A stretch of DNA of 60,688 nucleotides, taken from NCBI GenBank assembly GCA_964607755.1, contig CAZSMC010000026.1, positions 1-60,688 of the forward strand, given 5' to 3'. The DNA is from CAZSMC01 sp964607755 (GTDB taxonomy: Bacteria > Zhuqueibacterota > Zhuqueibacteria > Residuimicrobiales > Krinioviventaceae). Of the stretch, positions 43,849-52,209 are shown one piece after another; the first letter of the stretch is position 1; each line of letters starts with the position of its first letter. The notes below the pieces were generated by a model. The model saw nothing but the letters and a program-made list of their open reading frames with translations. It searched no databases and was not told the DNA's origin. The position numbers and the translations under genes were made by a program.

Positions 43849-46026
43849 ATGATTAAAAAAAGCGCCGTTTTACTGTTTCTCACATTGACCGTGGCAGTCT
43901 GGGCCGAGTCGGATTATAATGTTCTGGATAAATGGATTATTTATTCGGATAAAGAAAATGCTCTTTATCATCATCTTGCCGAGTCTGCTTTTACTTTGCT
44001 AGATCAACGAAAAGCTCGGGTAAATGCATACACCACAAAACAAGAGTGGGAGCAGCATCGAGAACGTGTAAAAGAGACGCTGGCAAAACTGAATCCCTTG
44101 CCGCAACGAACCCCTCTTTATCCGCAAACCATTGACGTCATTGAAAAACAAACACATCGTCTCGAAAAAATTGTCTTTCAGTCGCAACCGGATTTTTACG
44201 TCACCGCCGGCTTGTTTGTGCCCAAATCCCTGGACACGCCTGCGCCTGCTATTATCTATTGCAGTGGCCATTCTAAAGAGGCTTTCCGGTCACCTGTGTA
44301 TCAAAAAGCAATCCTGAACCTCGTTGACAAGGGATTTGTAGTGCTGGCTTTTGATCCTATCGGTCAGGGTGAACGACTGCAATACGTCGATGCGCAAACA
44401 GGCGAGTCCCGCATCGGTGGTCCGACCTCTGAACATTCGTTCGTTGGCGCACAATATTTCCTCACCGGCCGCTCGCTTGCCCAAACCATGATTTGGGACG
44501 GCATCAGGGCAGTGGACTATTTAATCTCCCGGCCGGAAGTGGACAGTGCCCGGATCGGCATTACCGGGCGTTCCGGCGGCGGCACGCAAAGCGCGTACAT
44601 TGCTGCTTACGACGAACGCATCAAAGCCGCGGCGCCTGAATGCTACATTACCAGTTTTCACCGACTCTTGCAAACCCGCGGTCCCCAGGATGCAGAACAA
44701 AATTTTTATCGCGGTATTTACAACGGCATTGACCACGCTGATCTACTCCAAGCCCGGGCGCCCAAACCCACCCTCGTCATTTCGACCACACGTGATTTTT
44801 TCAGCATTCAGGGCATGCGGGAAACAACATCCGAAGTTGAACGAATGTATCAAGCACTGGGCGCACCTGAGCACTTTCAAGTGGCCGTCGATGACACGGT
44901 TCATGCCTCCACCAAAAAGAACCGTGAGGCAATGTATGCCTTTTTTCAAAAATTTCTACAAAATCCCGGCTCGCCGGAAGAAAAGGATGTTGAGATTTAT
45001 GAACCTGAAGATCTGCAGATCACGAATACCGGACAGGTCGTGACAGAGTTTGGCCGCAAAACAGCTTTTAATTTGAATTTAAACCGGGCCGCTTCTCTGG
45101 CAAAAGATTTGAGAGCTAAACGTCAAACTGAAAACCACCTACAAAATGTCATTCCCAGAGCAAAAATCCTTTCAGGCTATCCGGACATTGAACCTCCGGA
45201 AGAATCTGTTTTCTGTGGCAGATATCAGTATAAGAATTATGTTATGGAAAAACATTTCATCTTCGGGGCCGGCGATTATGTCATGCCGTTTCTGCTTTTT
45301 AAACCCGTATCTGGAGGTCCGTATCCGGCTATTATCTACCTTCATCCGGATGGTAAAGAACATGCTGATATCGACAGCCTGGTCATTCCGTTAGTGCAAA
45401 ATGGATTTATCGCAGCAGTTCCAGATCTTGTCGGACAGGGCGAGCTGGGCCTGGGGCGTTACAAAGGTGATTCCTATAATTTCACCATCGGAAGCGCATC
45501 CTACAATCTCTGGTTTCTGGGCATGCATATCGGGCAGAGTCTGTGCGGTCTCAGAGCCGGTGATGTCACAAGACTGGCGCAATGGCTTGCCAGGCAACCC
45601 GATGTGAAGGAACAACGAATTTTCGGCATGGCTGTGGGAGAATCGTGCCCGGTGCTCCAGCATGCTGTCGCGTTCGATGATACTTTTCATGGTACAGTAT
45701 TACTGAATCCGCTGCTTTCTTACGCGAGTCTTGCGCTCAACACATTTTACAAACCGTCTTATATTCTTGCCGCGGTGCCCGGGTGCATGGCAGCCTATGA
45801 TCTTGCCGACCTCATGGCTGCTGACGCGCCAGATCCGGTTCTGATTATCAATCCGCAAGATGAATTGAATGAAACAGCACATACGACAGATATTTCGAAC
45901 GAGTTTGACGTTGTCCACAAGGCTTATAAAGATAAAAATGCGTCGAAAGATATGGCGTTGCATTCACAGATGGATTCGCTCATGGTCAACTCAATAATAA
46001 GAGAATGGCTTTCGGATTACAAATAA
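43849..46026 (+). CDS. Exported double alpha/beta hydrolase (acetyl-xylan-esterase-like), second domain inactive
   Basis: A 725-residue protein with a signal peptide (LLFLTLTVAVWA) and two alpha/beta hydrolase domains in tandem. The first (about 100-385) has the nucleophile elbow GRSGG with S242, an acid in STTRDFFS and the histidine in DDTVHAS. It resembles acetyl xylan esterase and cephalosporin-C-deacetylase-like enzymes. The second (about 455-725) has the elbow GMAVG with alanine (A595) where the serine should be, although the acid loop LIINPQDE remains. The second domain is thus probably a pseudo-enzyme, perhaps binding sugar. The next gene starts 13 bases later, in the same operon. Confidence 0.85.
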   Translation: MIKKSAVLLFLTLTVAVWAESDYNVLDKWIIYSDKENALYHHLAESAFTLLDQRKARVNAYTTKQEWEQHRERVKETLAKLNPLPQRTPLYPQTIDVIEKQTHRLEKIVFQSQPDFYVTAGLFVPKSLDTPAPAIIYCSGHSKEAFRSPVYQKAILNLVDKGFVVLAFDPIGQGERLQYVDAQTGESRIGGPTSEHSFVGAQYFLTGRSLAQTMIWDGIRAVDYLISRPEVDSARIGITGRSGGGTQSAYIAAYDERIKAAAPECYITSFHRLLQTRGPQDAEQNFYRGIYNGIDHADLLQARAPKPTLVISTTRDFFSIQGMRETTSEVERMYQALGAPEHFQVAVDDTVHASTKKNREAMYAFFQKFLQNPGSPEEKDVEIYEPEDLQITNTGQVVTEFGRKTAFNLNLNRAASLAKDLRAKRQTENHLQNVIPRAKILSGYPDIEPPEESVFCGRYQYKNYVMEKHFIFGAGDYVMPFLLFKPVSGGPYPAIIYLHPDGKEHADIDSLVIPLVQNGFIAAVPDLVGQGELGLGRYKGDSYNFTIGSASYNLWFLGMHIGQSLCGLRAGDVTRLAQWLARQPDVKEQRIFGMAVGESCPVLQHAVAFDDTFHGTVLLNPLLSYASLALNTFYKPSYILAAVPGCMAAYDLADLMAADAPDPVLIINPQDELNETAHTTDISNEFDVVHKAYKDKNASKDMALHSQMDSLMVNSIIREWLSDYK

Positions 46027-46038
46027 AAAGGATTTCAA

Positions 46039-47313
46039 ATGCGACAAATAACACGTTTTTTTCTTGTCCTGTCGATCATTTTCATTCGCCAGCTCTTTGC
46101 ACAACATCCTGACGTCACTGTCACTCAAATCACGCACGGACCGGAACATCACTGGTTTGGTTATTACGACAAGCTCGAGTTTGATCCATCAGGCCGATAT
46201 GTGCTGTCCAATGAAGTGCATTTTGAGGGCCGCTCGCCAAAACCAGACGATGTCATCAAAGTGGGCATGGTGGATTTGCAAAACGACAACACATGGTTCG
46301 AGCTCGGAGAAACGCGCGCCTGGAACTGGCAGCAGGGCTGCATGCTGCAATGGCGTCCTGGCTCGAAAAACGAGGTGATGTGGAATGACCGGATCGACGG
46401 CCAGTTTGTCTGCCATATATTGAACATCGAAACCAACGAAAAACGAACCATCCCCCACCCTATTTACACAGTCAGCCCGGACGGCCGTTTTGCCATGTCA
46501 CTGGATTTCGAACGCATCCAGGATATGCGTCCGGGTTATGGTTACGCCGATATCGCGGATCCAAAATCAAATGTGCTCAAACCGGAAACCCAGGGTATTT
46601 ACAACATCGATTTGGAAACCGGGCAGGCGGAATTGGTGATCTCGATCAAACAAATCGCTAACATGCCTTTCAAGTTTGAAGATTTGTCAGATGCCAAACA
46701 CTATTTTAATCACCTGCTGATCAATCCCGATGGCTCCCGGTTCATTTTTCTTCACCGTTGGCGGAAAGTGGATTCTGAGACCTATAAAAACGTAGGTGGA
46801 TTTGGCACGCGCATGCTCACGGCCTCACCTGACGGCAGCGACATTTGCGTTGTCGATCCTTACGGTTACACCTCTCATTTTATCTGGCGTGATCCGGCGC
46901 ATATTCTGGCATGGGCTAAACATCCGTCGCACGATTTTGCTTTTTACCTTTACAAAGATTGCACCGACAGCGTGCAGGTTATTGGCAAGGATGTGATGAC
47001 GCGCAACGGGCATTGCTCGTATTTGCCGGGCAATGAGTGGATTTTAAACGACACTTACCCGGATGAAAACCGTTATCAGCATGTTTACCTTTATCACCTC
47101 CCCACGGAAAAGAAAATTGAGCTGGCTCAATTTTATCTTCCGGAAGAATACAAGGGTGAATGGCGTGTTGACACCCATCCGCGCTACAGTCTCGACGGCA
47201 CAAAAGTCGTCATAGATGGCGTAGCTGAGGATTCCGGCCGACAGTTGTTTTTGATCGACATTAGCAAAATTATCAAAAAACACAAAGTGTTTGATGATGG
47301 AACGCGGATGTGA
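46039..47313 (+). CDS. Exported WD40-like propeller protein (oligogalacturonate-lyase-like)
   Basis: A 424-residue protein with a signal peptide (ending QLFAQ) and propeller strands of the PD40 type: YYDKLEFDPSGRYVLSNE, MLQWRPGSKNEVMWND, YTVSPDGRFAMSLDF, LINPDGSRFIFLHRW and YSLDGTKVVIDG. The HHWFGYYDK opening is shared with a family found in secreted-sugar loci of several phyla and related in fold to oligogalacturonate lyases. The histidines and the metal site of those lyases cannot be confirmed by eye. It follows the double hydrolase with AAAGGA before the ATG. A carbohydrate role is inferred from the fold and neighbour. Confidence 0.7.
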   Translation: MRQITRFFLVLSIIFIRQLFAQHPDVTVTQITHGPEHHWFGYYDKLEFDPSGRYVLSNEVHFEGRSPKPDDVIKVGMVDLQNDNTWFELGETRAWNWQQGCMLQWRPGSKNEVMWNDRIDGQFVCHILNIETNEKRTIPHPIYTVSPDGRFAMSLDFERIQDMRPGYGYADIADPKSNVLKPETQGIYNIDLETGQAELVISIKQIANMPFKFEDLSDAKHYFNHLLINPDGSRFIFLHRWRKVDSETYKNVGGFGTRMLTASPDGSDICVVDPYGYTSHFIWRDPAHILAWAKHPSHDFAFYLYKDCTDSVQVIGKDVMTRNGHCSYLPGNEWILNDTYPDENRYQHVYLYHLPTEKKIELAQFYLPEEYKGEWRVDTHPRYSLDGTKVVIDGVAEDSGRQLFLIDISKIIKKHKVFDDGTRM

Positions 47314-47449
47314 CGGATGAAATGGATGTGTACTGATAGTTACTTTTTGAATAAAAAATCCGTGCAGATCAATCCAATCCGTTTTATCTGTGTGCCTTTT
47401 GTCAATTAATTTTTTGAGAAATACAAAATCCATCAACGAGGTCAATTAT

Positions 47450-47798
47450 ATGCGAGCACTGCGCTATACCGACCATCTTTTTCTGGATTACAATGTTCCC
47501 AAACCGGCTCTCAATCAAGGCGAGGCATTGATCCGGGTGATCATGGCCGGTATTTGCAATACAGACATCGAAATCACAAAAGGATATTTTGGATTTCACG
47601 ACAGTTGTCGTCAATGAACTTACGATAATCGGGTCGCGATGCGGCGCGTTTGGCCCGGCACTGCGCGCCATGGAAAAAGGCCTTGATGTATCTTCCCTTG
47701 TCACCAGGATTTTGCCGGTTGAACAAGCGGAAAACGCATTCGAGACCGCCCGGTCGCCTGAACATATCAAAGTATTGCTCGATATGAGGAAACCATAA
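47450..47798 (+). pseudogene. Zinc-type alcohol dehydrogenase remnant with a large internal deletion
   Basis: The N-terminal piece (ATG 47450) encodes the start of the GroES-like domain up to AGICNTDIEITKGYFGF, including the zinc-ligand cysteine. Immediately after it, in another frame (from about 47589), comes the C-terminal piece: LDFTTVVVNELTIIGSRCGA to LPVEQAENAFETA and VLLDMRKP. Whole proteins of this family have about 340 residues; here about 115 remain, so some 220 codons, including the whole Rossmann domain, have been lost. The junction lies in 47583-47600, where TTTGGATTT can be read as the end of one part or the beginning of the other. The gene cannot make an active enzyme. Confidence 0.85.
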
Positions 47799-47833
47799 GT
47801 ATCGTTGATGTTTTTACTTTTTGGAGAAGAACC

Positions 47834-48232
47834 ATGCAGCATCCGTCATTAGCAAAATGGGAAGAAAAGCTCAATAAAATGATCAAAGAGGTTGACCAGT
47901 ATCTGGAGGACAGGCATGGTCATAGATTCAAACTTCATCCTGCCCGGCCACGTCGCGGTGAAACCGCCAATCCCAGGTCAAATGGCTTGTTCGGCGTGTC
48001 TGCCAATTTTTCTCTTGGCCTGGGATCGCAAAAAGGCAAAGGCTATATTATTGATGTAAACATGGTCACGCTGGAACAGGTCTCATCTAAAGAGCGACAG
48101 GATATTGAGCAAGAAGCCATGCAAAAAATAAACGAGCTTTTACCGAGCTATTTTCCGGATGTAGATTTAAGCGCTTCGCGAGATGGTAATGTGATTAAAA
48201 TTCACGGGGATATCAGCTTAGGAGATGTTTAG
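47834..48232 (+). CDS. Conserved-looking hypothetical protein
   Basis: A 132-residue cytosolic protein of mixed charge with no signal peptide. The N-terminus is an amphipathic helix (SLAKWEEKLNKMIKEVDQYL), followed by a basic proline-rich stretch (HPARPRRGETANPRS), a beta part (GLFGVSANFSLGLGSQKGKG and YIIDVNMVTLEQV) and a C-terminal alpha/beta segment (ELLPSYFPDVDLS, VIKIHGDISLG). GGAG before the ATG and good codon use support it as a real gene. I do not recognise the family. Confidence 0.6.
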   Translation: MQHPSLAKWEEKLNKMIKEVDQYLEDRHGHRFKLHPARPRRGETANPRSNGLFGVSANFSLGLGSQKGKGYIIDVNMVTLEQVSSKERQDIEQEAMQKINELLPSYFPDVDLSASRDGNVIKIHGDISLGDV

Positions 48233-48315
48233 CCTGATTAATTCATTAATTTAACCACAAAGATACTATCTTGCTTAAAATCTATACTTTCAAAATTTCG
48301 ATGTGTTGCAGGGTT

Positions 48316-48365
48316 CATAATTTAACGCAAAGTTCGCCAAGCACGCAGAGGATTCGCAAAGAAAA
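48316..48365 (-). repeat. Intergenic repeat of the 'CTTTGCG' type, copy A
   Basis: ATAATTTAACGCAAAGTTCG, then CCAAGCACGCAGAGGATTCG and CAAAGAAAA. Its reverse complement has the same layout (TTTTC, CTTTGCG, CTCTGCG, TTGGCG, CTTTGCGTT) as copies B and C. Confidence 0.55.
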
Positions 48366-48535
48366 ATGAGGCCTATTTAATCGTCAATATCATTATCGAT
48401 CTTGATATTGACCTTTGTATTCCGAATAACTGCACACCTAAATCTTGTTGTTAATATGAAATTTGAATAATATTTGCCCATCTCAAAAAAAACCAGGATC
48501 GTTTTGACGTTATCATGAAAATATGTTCAGAAATA

Positions 48536-48590
48536 TTTTCCTCTGCGCATCTTTGCGACCTCGGCGATCTCGGCGTTGAAATAAATTGAA
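48536..48590 (+). repeat. Intergenic repeat of the 'CTTTGCG' type, copy B
   Basis: TTTTCCTCTGCGCATCTTTG, then CGACCTCGGCGATCTCGGCG and TTGAAATAAA. It is in the opposite orientation to copy A, so A and B could pair imperfectly. Confidence 0.55.
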
Positions 48591-48744
48591 TAAGAGAATT
48601 AAATACATCTCAAATTGATATGGCTTAAACATCTCTCCATAAGATACGAGCACACGATCAACACGAAGAACAAGAGGTTATATGTACGAACGAGTGCAAA
48701 CTAATTATCCTGATAAAAAATATTTATTTCATCGAGGCTTTTGT

Positions 48745-48795
48745 TTTTCCTAAACTTCGTGATCTTTGTGCACTTTGTGGTGAATAATTCAGGTT
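48745..48795 (+). repeat. Intergenic repeat of the 'CTTTGTG' type, copy C
   Basis: TTTTTCCTAAACTTCGTGAT, then CTTTGTGCACTTTGTGGTGA and ATAATTC. A variant of the same repeat in plus orientation, 35 bases before the tRNA promoter. Confidence 0.55.
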
Positions 48796-48829
48796 AGAAA
48801 AAGAAGCGTTTGAATATGCAACAAATTTC

Positions 48830-48858
48830 TTGCATTTCGACAGGCAAATATTTATATT
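48830..48858 (+). promoter_or_regulatory. Promoter of tRNA-Leu
   Basis: TTGCAT (48830-48835), 17 bases, TATATT (48853-48858). The predicted start near 48865 is 15 bases before the tRNA. Confidence 0.6.
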
Positions 48859-48879
48859 TTATTTTGAATCATAAATAAA

Positions 48880-48963
48880 GCCGAAGTGGTGAAACTGGCA
48901 GACGCGCACGGTTCAGGGCCGTGTGGGCTTTTGCCCGTGTGGGTTCGAATCCCACCTTCGGCA
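48880..48963 (+). tRNA. tRNA-Leu (anticodon CAG)
   Basis: An 84-base class II tRNA. The acceptor stem pairs GCCGAAG (48880-48886) with CTTCGGC (48956-48962), with A as discriminator. The anticodon stem CACGG/CCGTG encloses the loop TTCAGGG, so the anticodon is CAG (leucine, CUG). The long variable arm (GGGCTTTTGCCC) and the TTCGAAT T-loop are intact. CCA is not encoded. A terminator follows directly, so it is transcribed alone. Confidence 0.97.
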
Positions 48964-48967
48964 CAAA

Positions 48968-48993
48968 AAAAGCCCGGGTAGCCGGGCTTTTTT
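48968..48993 (+). terminator. Intrinsic terminator of tRNA-Leu
   Basis: AGCCCGG (48971-48977) pairs with CCGGGCT (48982-48988) over a four-base loop, followed by a T run. It begins five bases after the tRNA. Confidence 0.9.
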
Positions 48994-49072
48994 ATTGCTG
49001 CATACTTTTAGCCACTAATATTCCCAATTATTGAATAATAAACATTTGAAGGCAACGAAAAAATTTTTTTAA

Positions 49073-49111
49073 AAAAGTCAAGCCCTGAATACATCTCAAG
49101 ACTTGACTTTT
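49073..49111 (-). terminator. Terminator of the minus-strand YidD/TPR/LolA operon
   Basis: AAAAGTCAAG (49073-49082) and CTTGACTTTT (49102-49111) are perfect complements with a 19-base loop. On the minus strand the stem is followed by a T run, 25 bases after the stop of the last gene. Confidence 0.75.
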
Positions 49112-49136
49112 CAATTCGGATATAGCGTTGCAATTG

Positions 49137-49694
49137 CTAGAGCTTAACATACCGGCCCATTATAAAGCTAGGCGTAACTTGATATGAAAACTTTGTCTCG
49201 ACTCTATTCATGATCTCCAGCTGAGAGGAGGATGAAGTATATACCACCTGCCAGGGATCAGAAGCATTTCCAATCAAGTATCCAACCCCCCCGAGACATC
49301 CCGCCCAAAGCGCTGCACCTAAAAAATATTGTCCAGCGGCTTCAGATTTGGAGTCTACTTCGTAGCTTTCGGTAAATGTTTCTTCATCTCCCACCAAATA
49401 AGCAAGCAAAGCAAGCGCCACACAACCCCCAGCGGCATATCCAGCTGCTTTTGGTCCTTTGTTTTGCTTTGCTTGAATCATGTTAACATCGGCAAGTTCA
49501 TAGGACTGCATAGTCTGACCGGATATCAAGAGAGTCGCTTTTTCACTGGATACTTGCAAGTTTTTTCCTGTCACGATATTGCCGTTTTTCAACACAATTT
49601 TTCCCTTCGGGTACTGCCCTACTTGCTGAGCGGAAACAATTGAAGCATAGCAAAACAACACAATCAAGAAAATGTAAAAACACTGTTTTTTCAT
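49137..49694 (-). CDS. Exported glycine-rich membrane-associated protein, unknown function
   Basis: A 185-residue protein with a signal peptide (IFLIVLFCYASIVSAQ) and a good ribosome site (AAAGGAGG). The mature start (GKIVLKNGNIVTGKNLQVSS, then ATLLISG) resembles the small beta modules that open many Bacteroidetes envelope proteins. Two glycine/alanine-rich hydrophobic hairpins follow (AAGYAAGGCVALALLAYLVG and GAALWAGCLGGVGYLIG), which could be glycine-zipper membrane segments. It lies 60 bases after the LolA-like gene in the same direction and before a terminator, so it is probably the last gene of that operon. I do not recognise a named family. Confidence 0.6.
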   Translation of the reverse strand: MKKQCFYIFLIVLFCYASIVSAQQVGQYPKGKIVLKNGNIVTGKNLQVSSEKATLLISGQTMQSYELADVNMIQAKQNKGPKAAGYAAGGCVALALLAYLVGDEETFTESYEVDSKSEAAGQYFLGAALWAGCLGGVGYLIGNASDPWQVVYTSSSSQLEIMNRVETKFSYQVTPSFIMGRYVKL

Positions 49695-49756
49695 ACAGAC
49701 CTCCTTTTTGATTATGACACACCTTTCTTTAATGATAACAAAACCTAATCCTCCTT

Positions 49757-50431
49757 TTAGTTTTGGTTAATATATTTAATCTGACAATTATTTGGTAAAT
49801 CAAAGTTTAGTATAGAATCTGGTATGCTTTCATTCACAAGCATATTTGAAATAGTTAAAACTTCTGTATTATATAGAAATTCATCATTCCTTATTGTCAA
49901 AATTTTAGATACGATAGACTGTGGCATATATTTGCCATTCAGTTGATAAAACCGATCAAATGTCGTATTAATCCTGACTGTATCATTTTTAATGAGCTTA
50001 AATTTTGTATAGACCTGGTCCCATTGTTCAAGTTGAACACGAATTGGAGAGCCCATTTTATGCGTTTGCCAAACAGAATACAGAGTATCTTGTTTTACGG
50101 TGGAATGCAGTAATTGAAATCCGGCATTTATCAATCCAAAATCTTCTTTGAACGATGCTAAAAGAATATCCACAAACGGAACTCGAAAATAACCCCGTTC
50201 AAAAACATAAGCCTGTTTTTGTTTTGGATAATAAACAGTCCACTCATTTTCATTAAAAATCATGATCTGCTTGATTGGTACGCATATATTAATCAGAGAG
50301 CGTTCATCCTGTTTAAAATAAAGTGTACCTTGAGTATTGTGCACAGAATCGGGTGTAAAAACTTGGCGCTCAAAATCAAAAATTAAAGTAAATATACTAA
50401 AACTGCAGAGTATATAATTCAAGATTATCAA
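49757..50431 (-). CDS. LolA-like exported protein
   Basis: A 224-residue protein with a short signal sequence and a beta-rich fold whose segments resemble the outer-membrane lipoprotein carrier LolA: GTLYFKQDERSLINICVPI, IMIFNENEWTVYYPKQKQAY, and a final PDSILNFDLPNNCQIKYI. LolA binds lipid-anchored cargo in the periplasm in a half-barrel; this protein might bind lipid or a hydrophobic peptide in the same way. The start is TTG 50431, eight bases after AAAGGA; upstream ATG frames close at once. It follows the TPR gene with one base between, so it is in the same operon. Confidence 0.6.
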   Translation of the reverse strand: MIILNYILCSFSIFTLIFDFERQVFTPDSVHNTQGTLYFKQDERSLINICVPIKQIMIFNENEWTVYYPKQKQAYVFERGYFRVPFVDILLASFKEDFGLINAGFQLLHSTVKQDTLYSVWQTHKMGSPIRVQLEQWDQVYTKFKLIKNDTVRINTTFDRFYQLNGKYMPQSIVSKILTIRNDEFLYNTEVLTISNMLVNESIPDSILNFDLPNNCQIKYINQN

Positions 50432-50432
50432 A

Positions 50433-51326
50433 TCATTGTTCCTTTAATAATTTAAATAATTCATATGTACATTTTTTTTCAATATCATGCAACTTGGTTG
50501 TATTATATGTTCGTGCATGATTTGCCGCATTGTACAGATTCCCACGGTAGAAACGTAAGGTTACATATAAAAAAAACAACGTGGCATCAACATAATTCGC
50601 CATTTTGACCAGTTGAATATTAAAAGAAAACGTTAAAGAATTTATCAGAAATGCATTCATAGCATCAAAACGATGGTTTGTATACAATTGTCCGCATCCT
50701 GGCAAAATACCGGATAAAACTCTTGCCAATTTTTCAGATTTAACTGGCAGCCTCTCTCCTCTCTGAATAAGAGAATCAATTTTTGTCATTTCCGTGTTTG
50801 TTGATATCCTTTCAAATTTTTCTAAATAGCTTCGAGCTTTATTCCAATTCTCTTTATGCACCATAATAATACATGCAAGCATAAAGATTTCTCTTTTAAC
50901 ATCATCTGGTACATTTTTGAGTAATAGCTTCTGAACTTCAAACAATGCCATATTATAATTTTGAATCGCAATATTTGATATGGCGTTTGATAACCGAATT
51001 CGGTTTATCATCGGTTCTTCAGAGCATATTTCCAATGCTTGTAAGAAATAGTAAATCGATTTTTCATAATCACCGTTCTGTTGATACGCAAGACCGGTTT
51101 TATAAAAAGTCCGCGGGACTGATTCACTTTGTGGATGAAAAAAAATAAAGCGTTTATATTCTGTAATAGCCTCGTGATAATTCTGATATTGATATAAACT
51201 ATCAGCCATAGCTAATAATAAATCAGAAGACAATTCAGTTTTCGCATCTGAGCTTCTTATATATAATAAACCCAGCAATAAATATACAAATAGACTGATT
51301 TCGGCTGTATTAAAATGGAATTTCAT
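50433..51326 (-). CDS. TPR protein with C-terminal 'PGxGQLYT' membrane module, copy 2
   Basis: A 297-residue exported protein with an N-terminal hydrophobic segment (FVYLLLGLLYI), several TPR units between about 35 and 170 (ADSLYQYQNYHEAITEYKRF, YQQNGDYEKSIYYFLQALE), and a C-terminal membrane part beginning with the motif ILPGCGQLYTNHRFDAM and continuing with two hydrophobic helices. Motifs of the PGxGQxY kind are known from small membrane modules often found at the end of TPR proteins in the Bacteroidetes group. It is a paralogue of the neighbouring gene at 51310, which it overlaps by 17 bases. Confidence 0.7.
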   Translation of the reverse strand: MKFHFNTAEISLFVYLLLGLLYIRSSDAKTELSSDLLLAMADSLYQYQNYHEAITEYKRFIFFHPQSESVPRTFYKTGLAYQQNGDYEKSIYYFLQALEICSEEPMINRIRLSNAISNIAIQNYNMALFEVQKLLLKNVPDDVKREIFMLACIIMVHKENWNKARSYLEKFERISTNTEMTKIDSLIQRGERLPVKSEKLARVLSGILPGCGQLYTNHRFDAMNAFLINSLTFSFNIQLVKMANYVDATLFFLYVTLRFYRGNLYNAANHARTYNTTKLHDIEKKCTYELFKLLKEQ

Positions 51327-52209
51327 TATAGATTTTCAATTGAAAATTACTGTTCTGCAGATAGAATTGTATTTGTTTTTCATTATAAACTTTTGCAGAA
51401 ATGATTGAACCGTATATGTTACCTAAATAAAATCCTGTGAACATACTACCAAATAGCCAACCTTTTGTTGACTTTTTATTCTGAATTCCGTCATATGCCA
51501 GATAGCCGATCAGTGATAACAGCATCATGGAATAAAAGGCATCTCCTCTGTGAAGAGTGTAGAGTTTCCCGCTTCCCGGTATTATTGTGGACATGACACC
51601 AGCCAGCCATGGCTTTTTAAAAGACAATTCAGATTTACCACTAGCAAATTTAGTCGCTTGAGCAAATTTCTGATTATTATATTTCCTTGTACGTTCATTG
51701 AAATAAGAATATGCTCTATTCCATTGATCAAGATATATAAAATTAATACCTTTTAAATAATCGAATTCTTGAAAAAGAACACTATGTTGGATTTGATCAG
51801 CATTTTGTTCAAGAAAACGAATCGATTGTTGATAGTGCTTTTGAAAAAATAAATTCAACGCGATTTGATAATAAGAATATTCAGTCAATCGACTCCCAGT
51901 ACACTTTATTACCTTTTTATAATAAAGGGTTGCCTTGTTCCATGCACCTTGTTTTTCATAGCAATTAGCAATTCGATAAATGATACTATCCTGTGCCTTT
52001 GACGTAAATGCTAATAATCGTTGATACTCTCCAATAGCTCTATAATAATCCTGATTTTGATAAAGGTTATCAGCAAACTTTTTTAAATTCCGCGGCGAAA
52101 AATAATCTGTTTGCTCAGACCACGAGGACAGTGGTGATAAAAAAGACAATAGAAGTGAATAAACTATGATAATCCAGCTATTTGTTTTCATAAAACCGGA
52201 CTGGGTCAT
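51310..52209 (-). CDS. TPR protein with C-terminal 'PGSGKLYT' membrane module, copy 1
   Basis: A 299-residue paralogue of the 50433 gene. A signal segment (IIIVYSLLLSFLSPLSSW) is followed by TPR units (ADNLYQNQDYYRAIGEYQRL, CYEKQGAWNKATLYYKKVIK) and a membrane part starting with VMSTIIPGSGKLYTLHRGDAF and two hydrophobic helices. The start may be ATG 52209 or the internal ATG 52191, which would place the signal peptide at the N-terminus. It overlaps the upstream YidD-like gene by 14-32 bases and the downstream paralogue by 17, so all are translationally coupled. Conserved duplication suggests the two form a heteromer. Confidence 0.7.
   Translation of the reverse strand: MTQSGFMKTNSWIIIVYSLLLSFLSPLSSWSEQTDYFSPRNLKKFADNLYQNQDYYRAIGEYQRLLAFTSKAQDSIIYRIANCYEKQGAWNKATLYYKKVIKCTGSRLTEYSYYQIALNLFFQKHYQQSIRFLEQNADQIQHSVLFQEFDYLKGINFIYLDQWNRAYSYFNERTRKYNNQKFAQATKFASGKSELSFKKPWLAGVMSTIIPGSGKLYTLHRGDAFYSMMLLSLIGYLAYDGIQNKKSTKGWLFGSMFTGFYLGNIYGSIISAKVYNEKQIQFYLQNSNFQLKIYNEIPF

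Larger units (their letters stand above)
48233..48879. other. Non-coding tract with degenerate 'ACCACAAAG/CTTTGCG' repeats (647 bases)
   Basis: No gene. It contains several related, imperfect copies of an intergenic repeat in both orientations, listed separately. The copies occur between a protein gene and the tRNA promoter. Possible further fragment: TTTAACCACAAAGATAC at about 48251-48267. Confidence 0.6.

Noticed and set aside
47834..48232. Part of the alcohol dehydrogenase pseudogene
   Set aside because: It has its own ribosome site and start and no similarity to the dehydrogenase.
48316..48795. CRISPR array
   Set aside because: The repeats differ in sequence, orientation and spacing, so there are no equal direct repeats with spacers.
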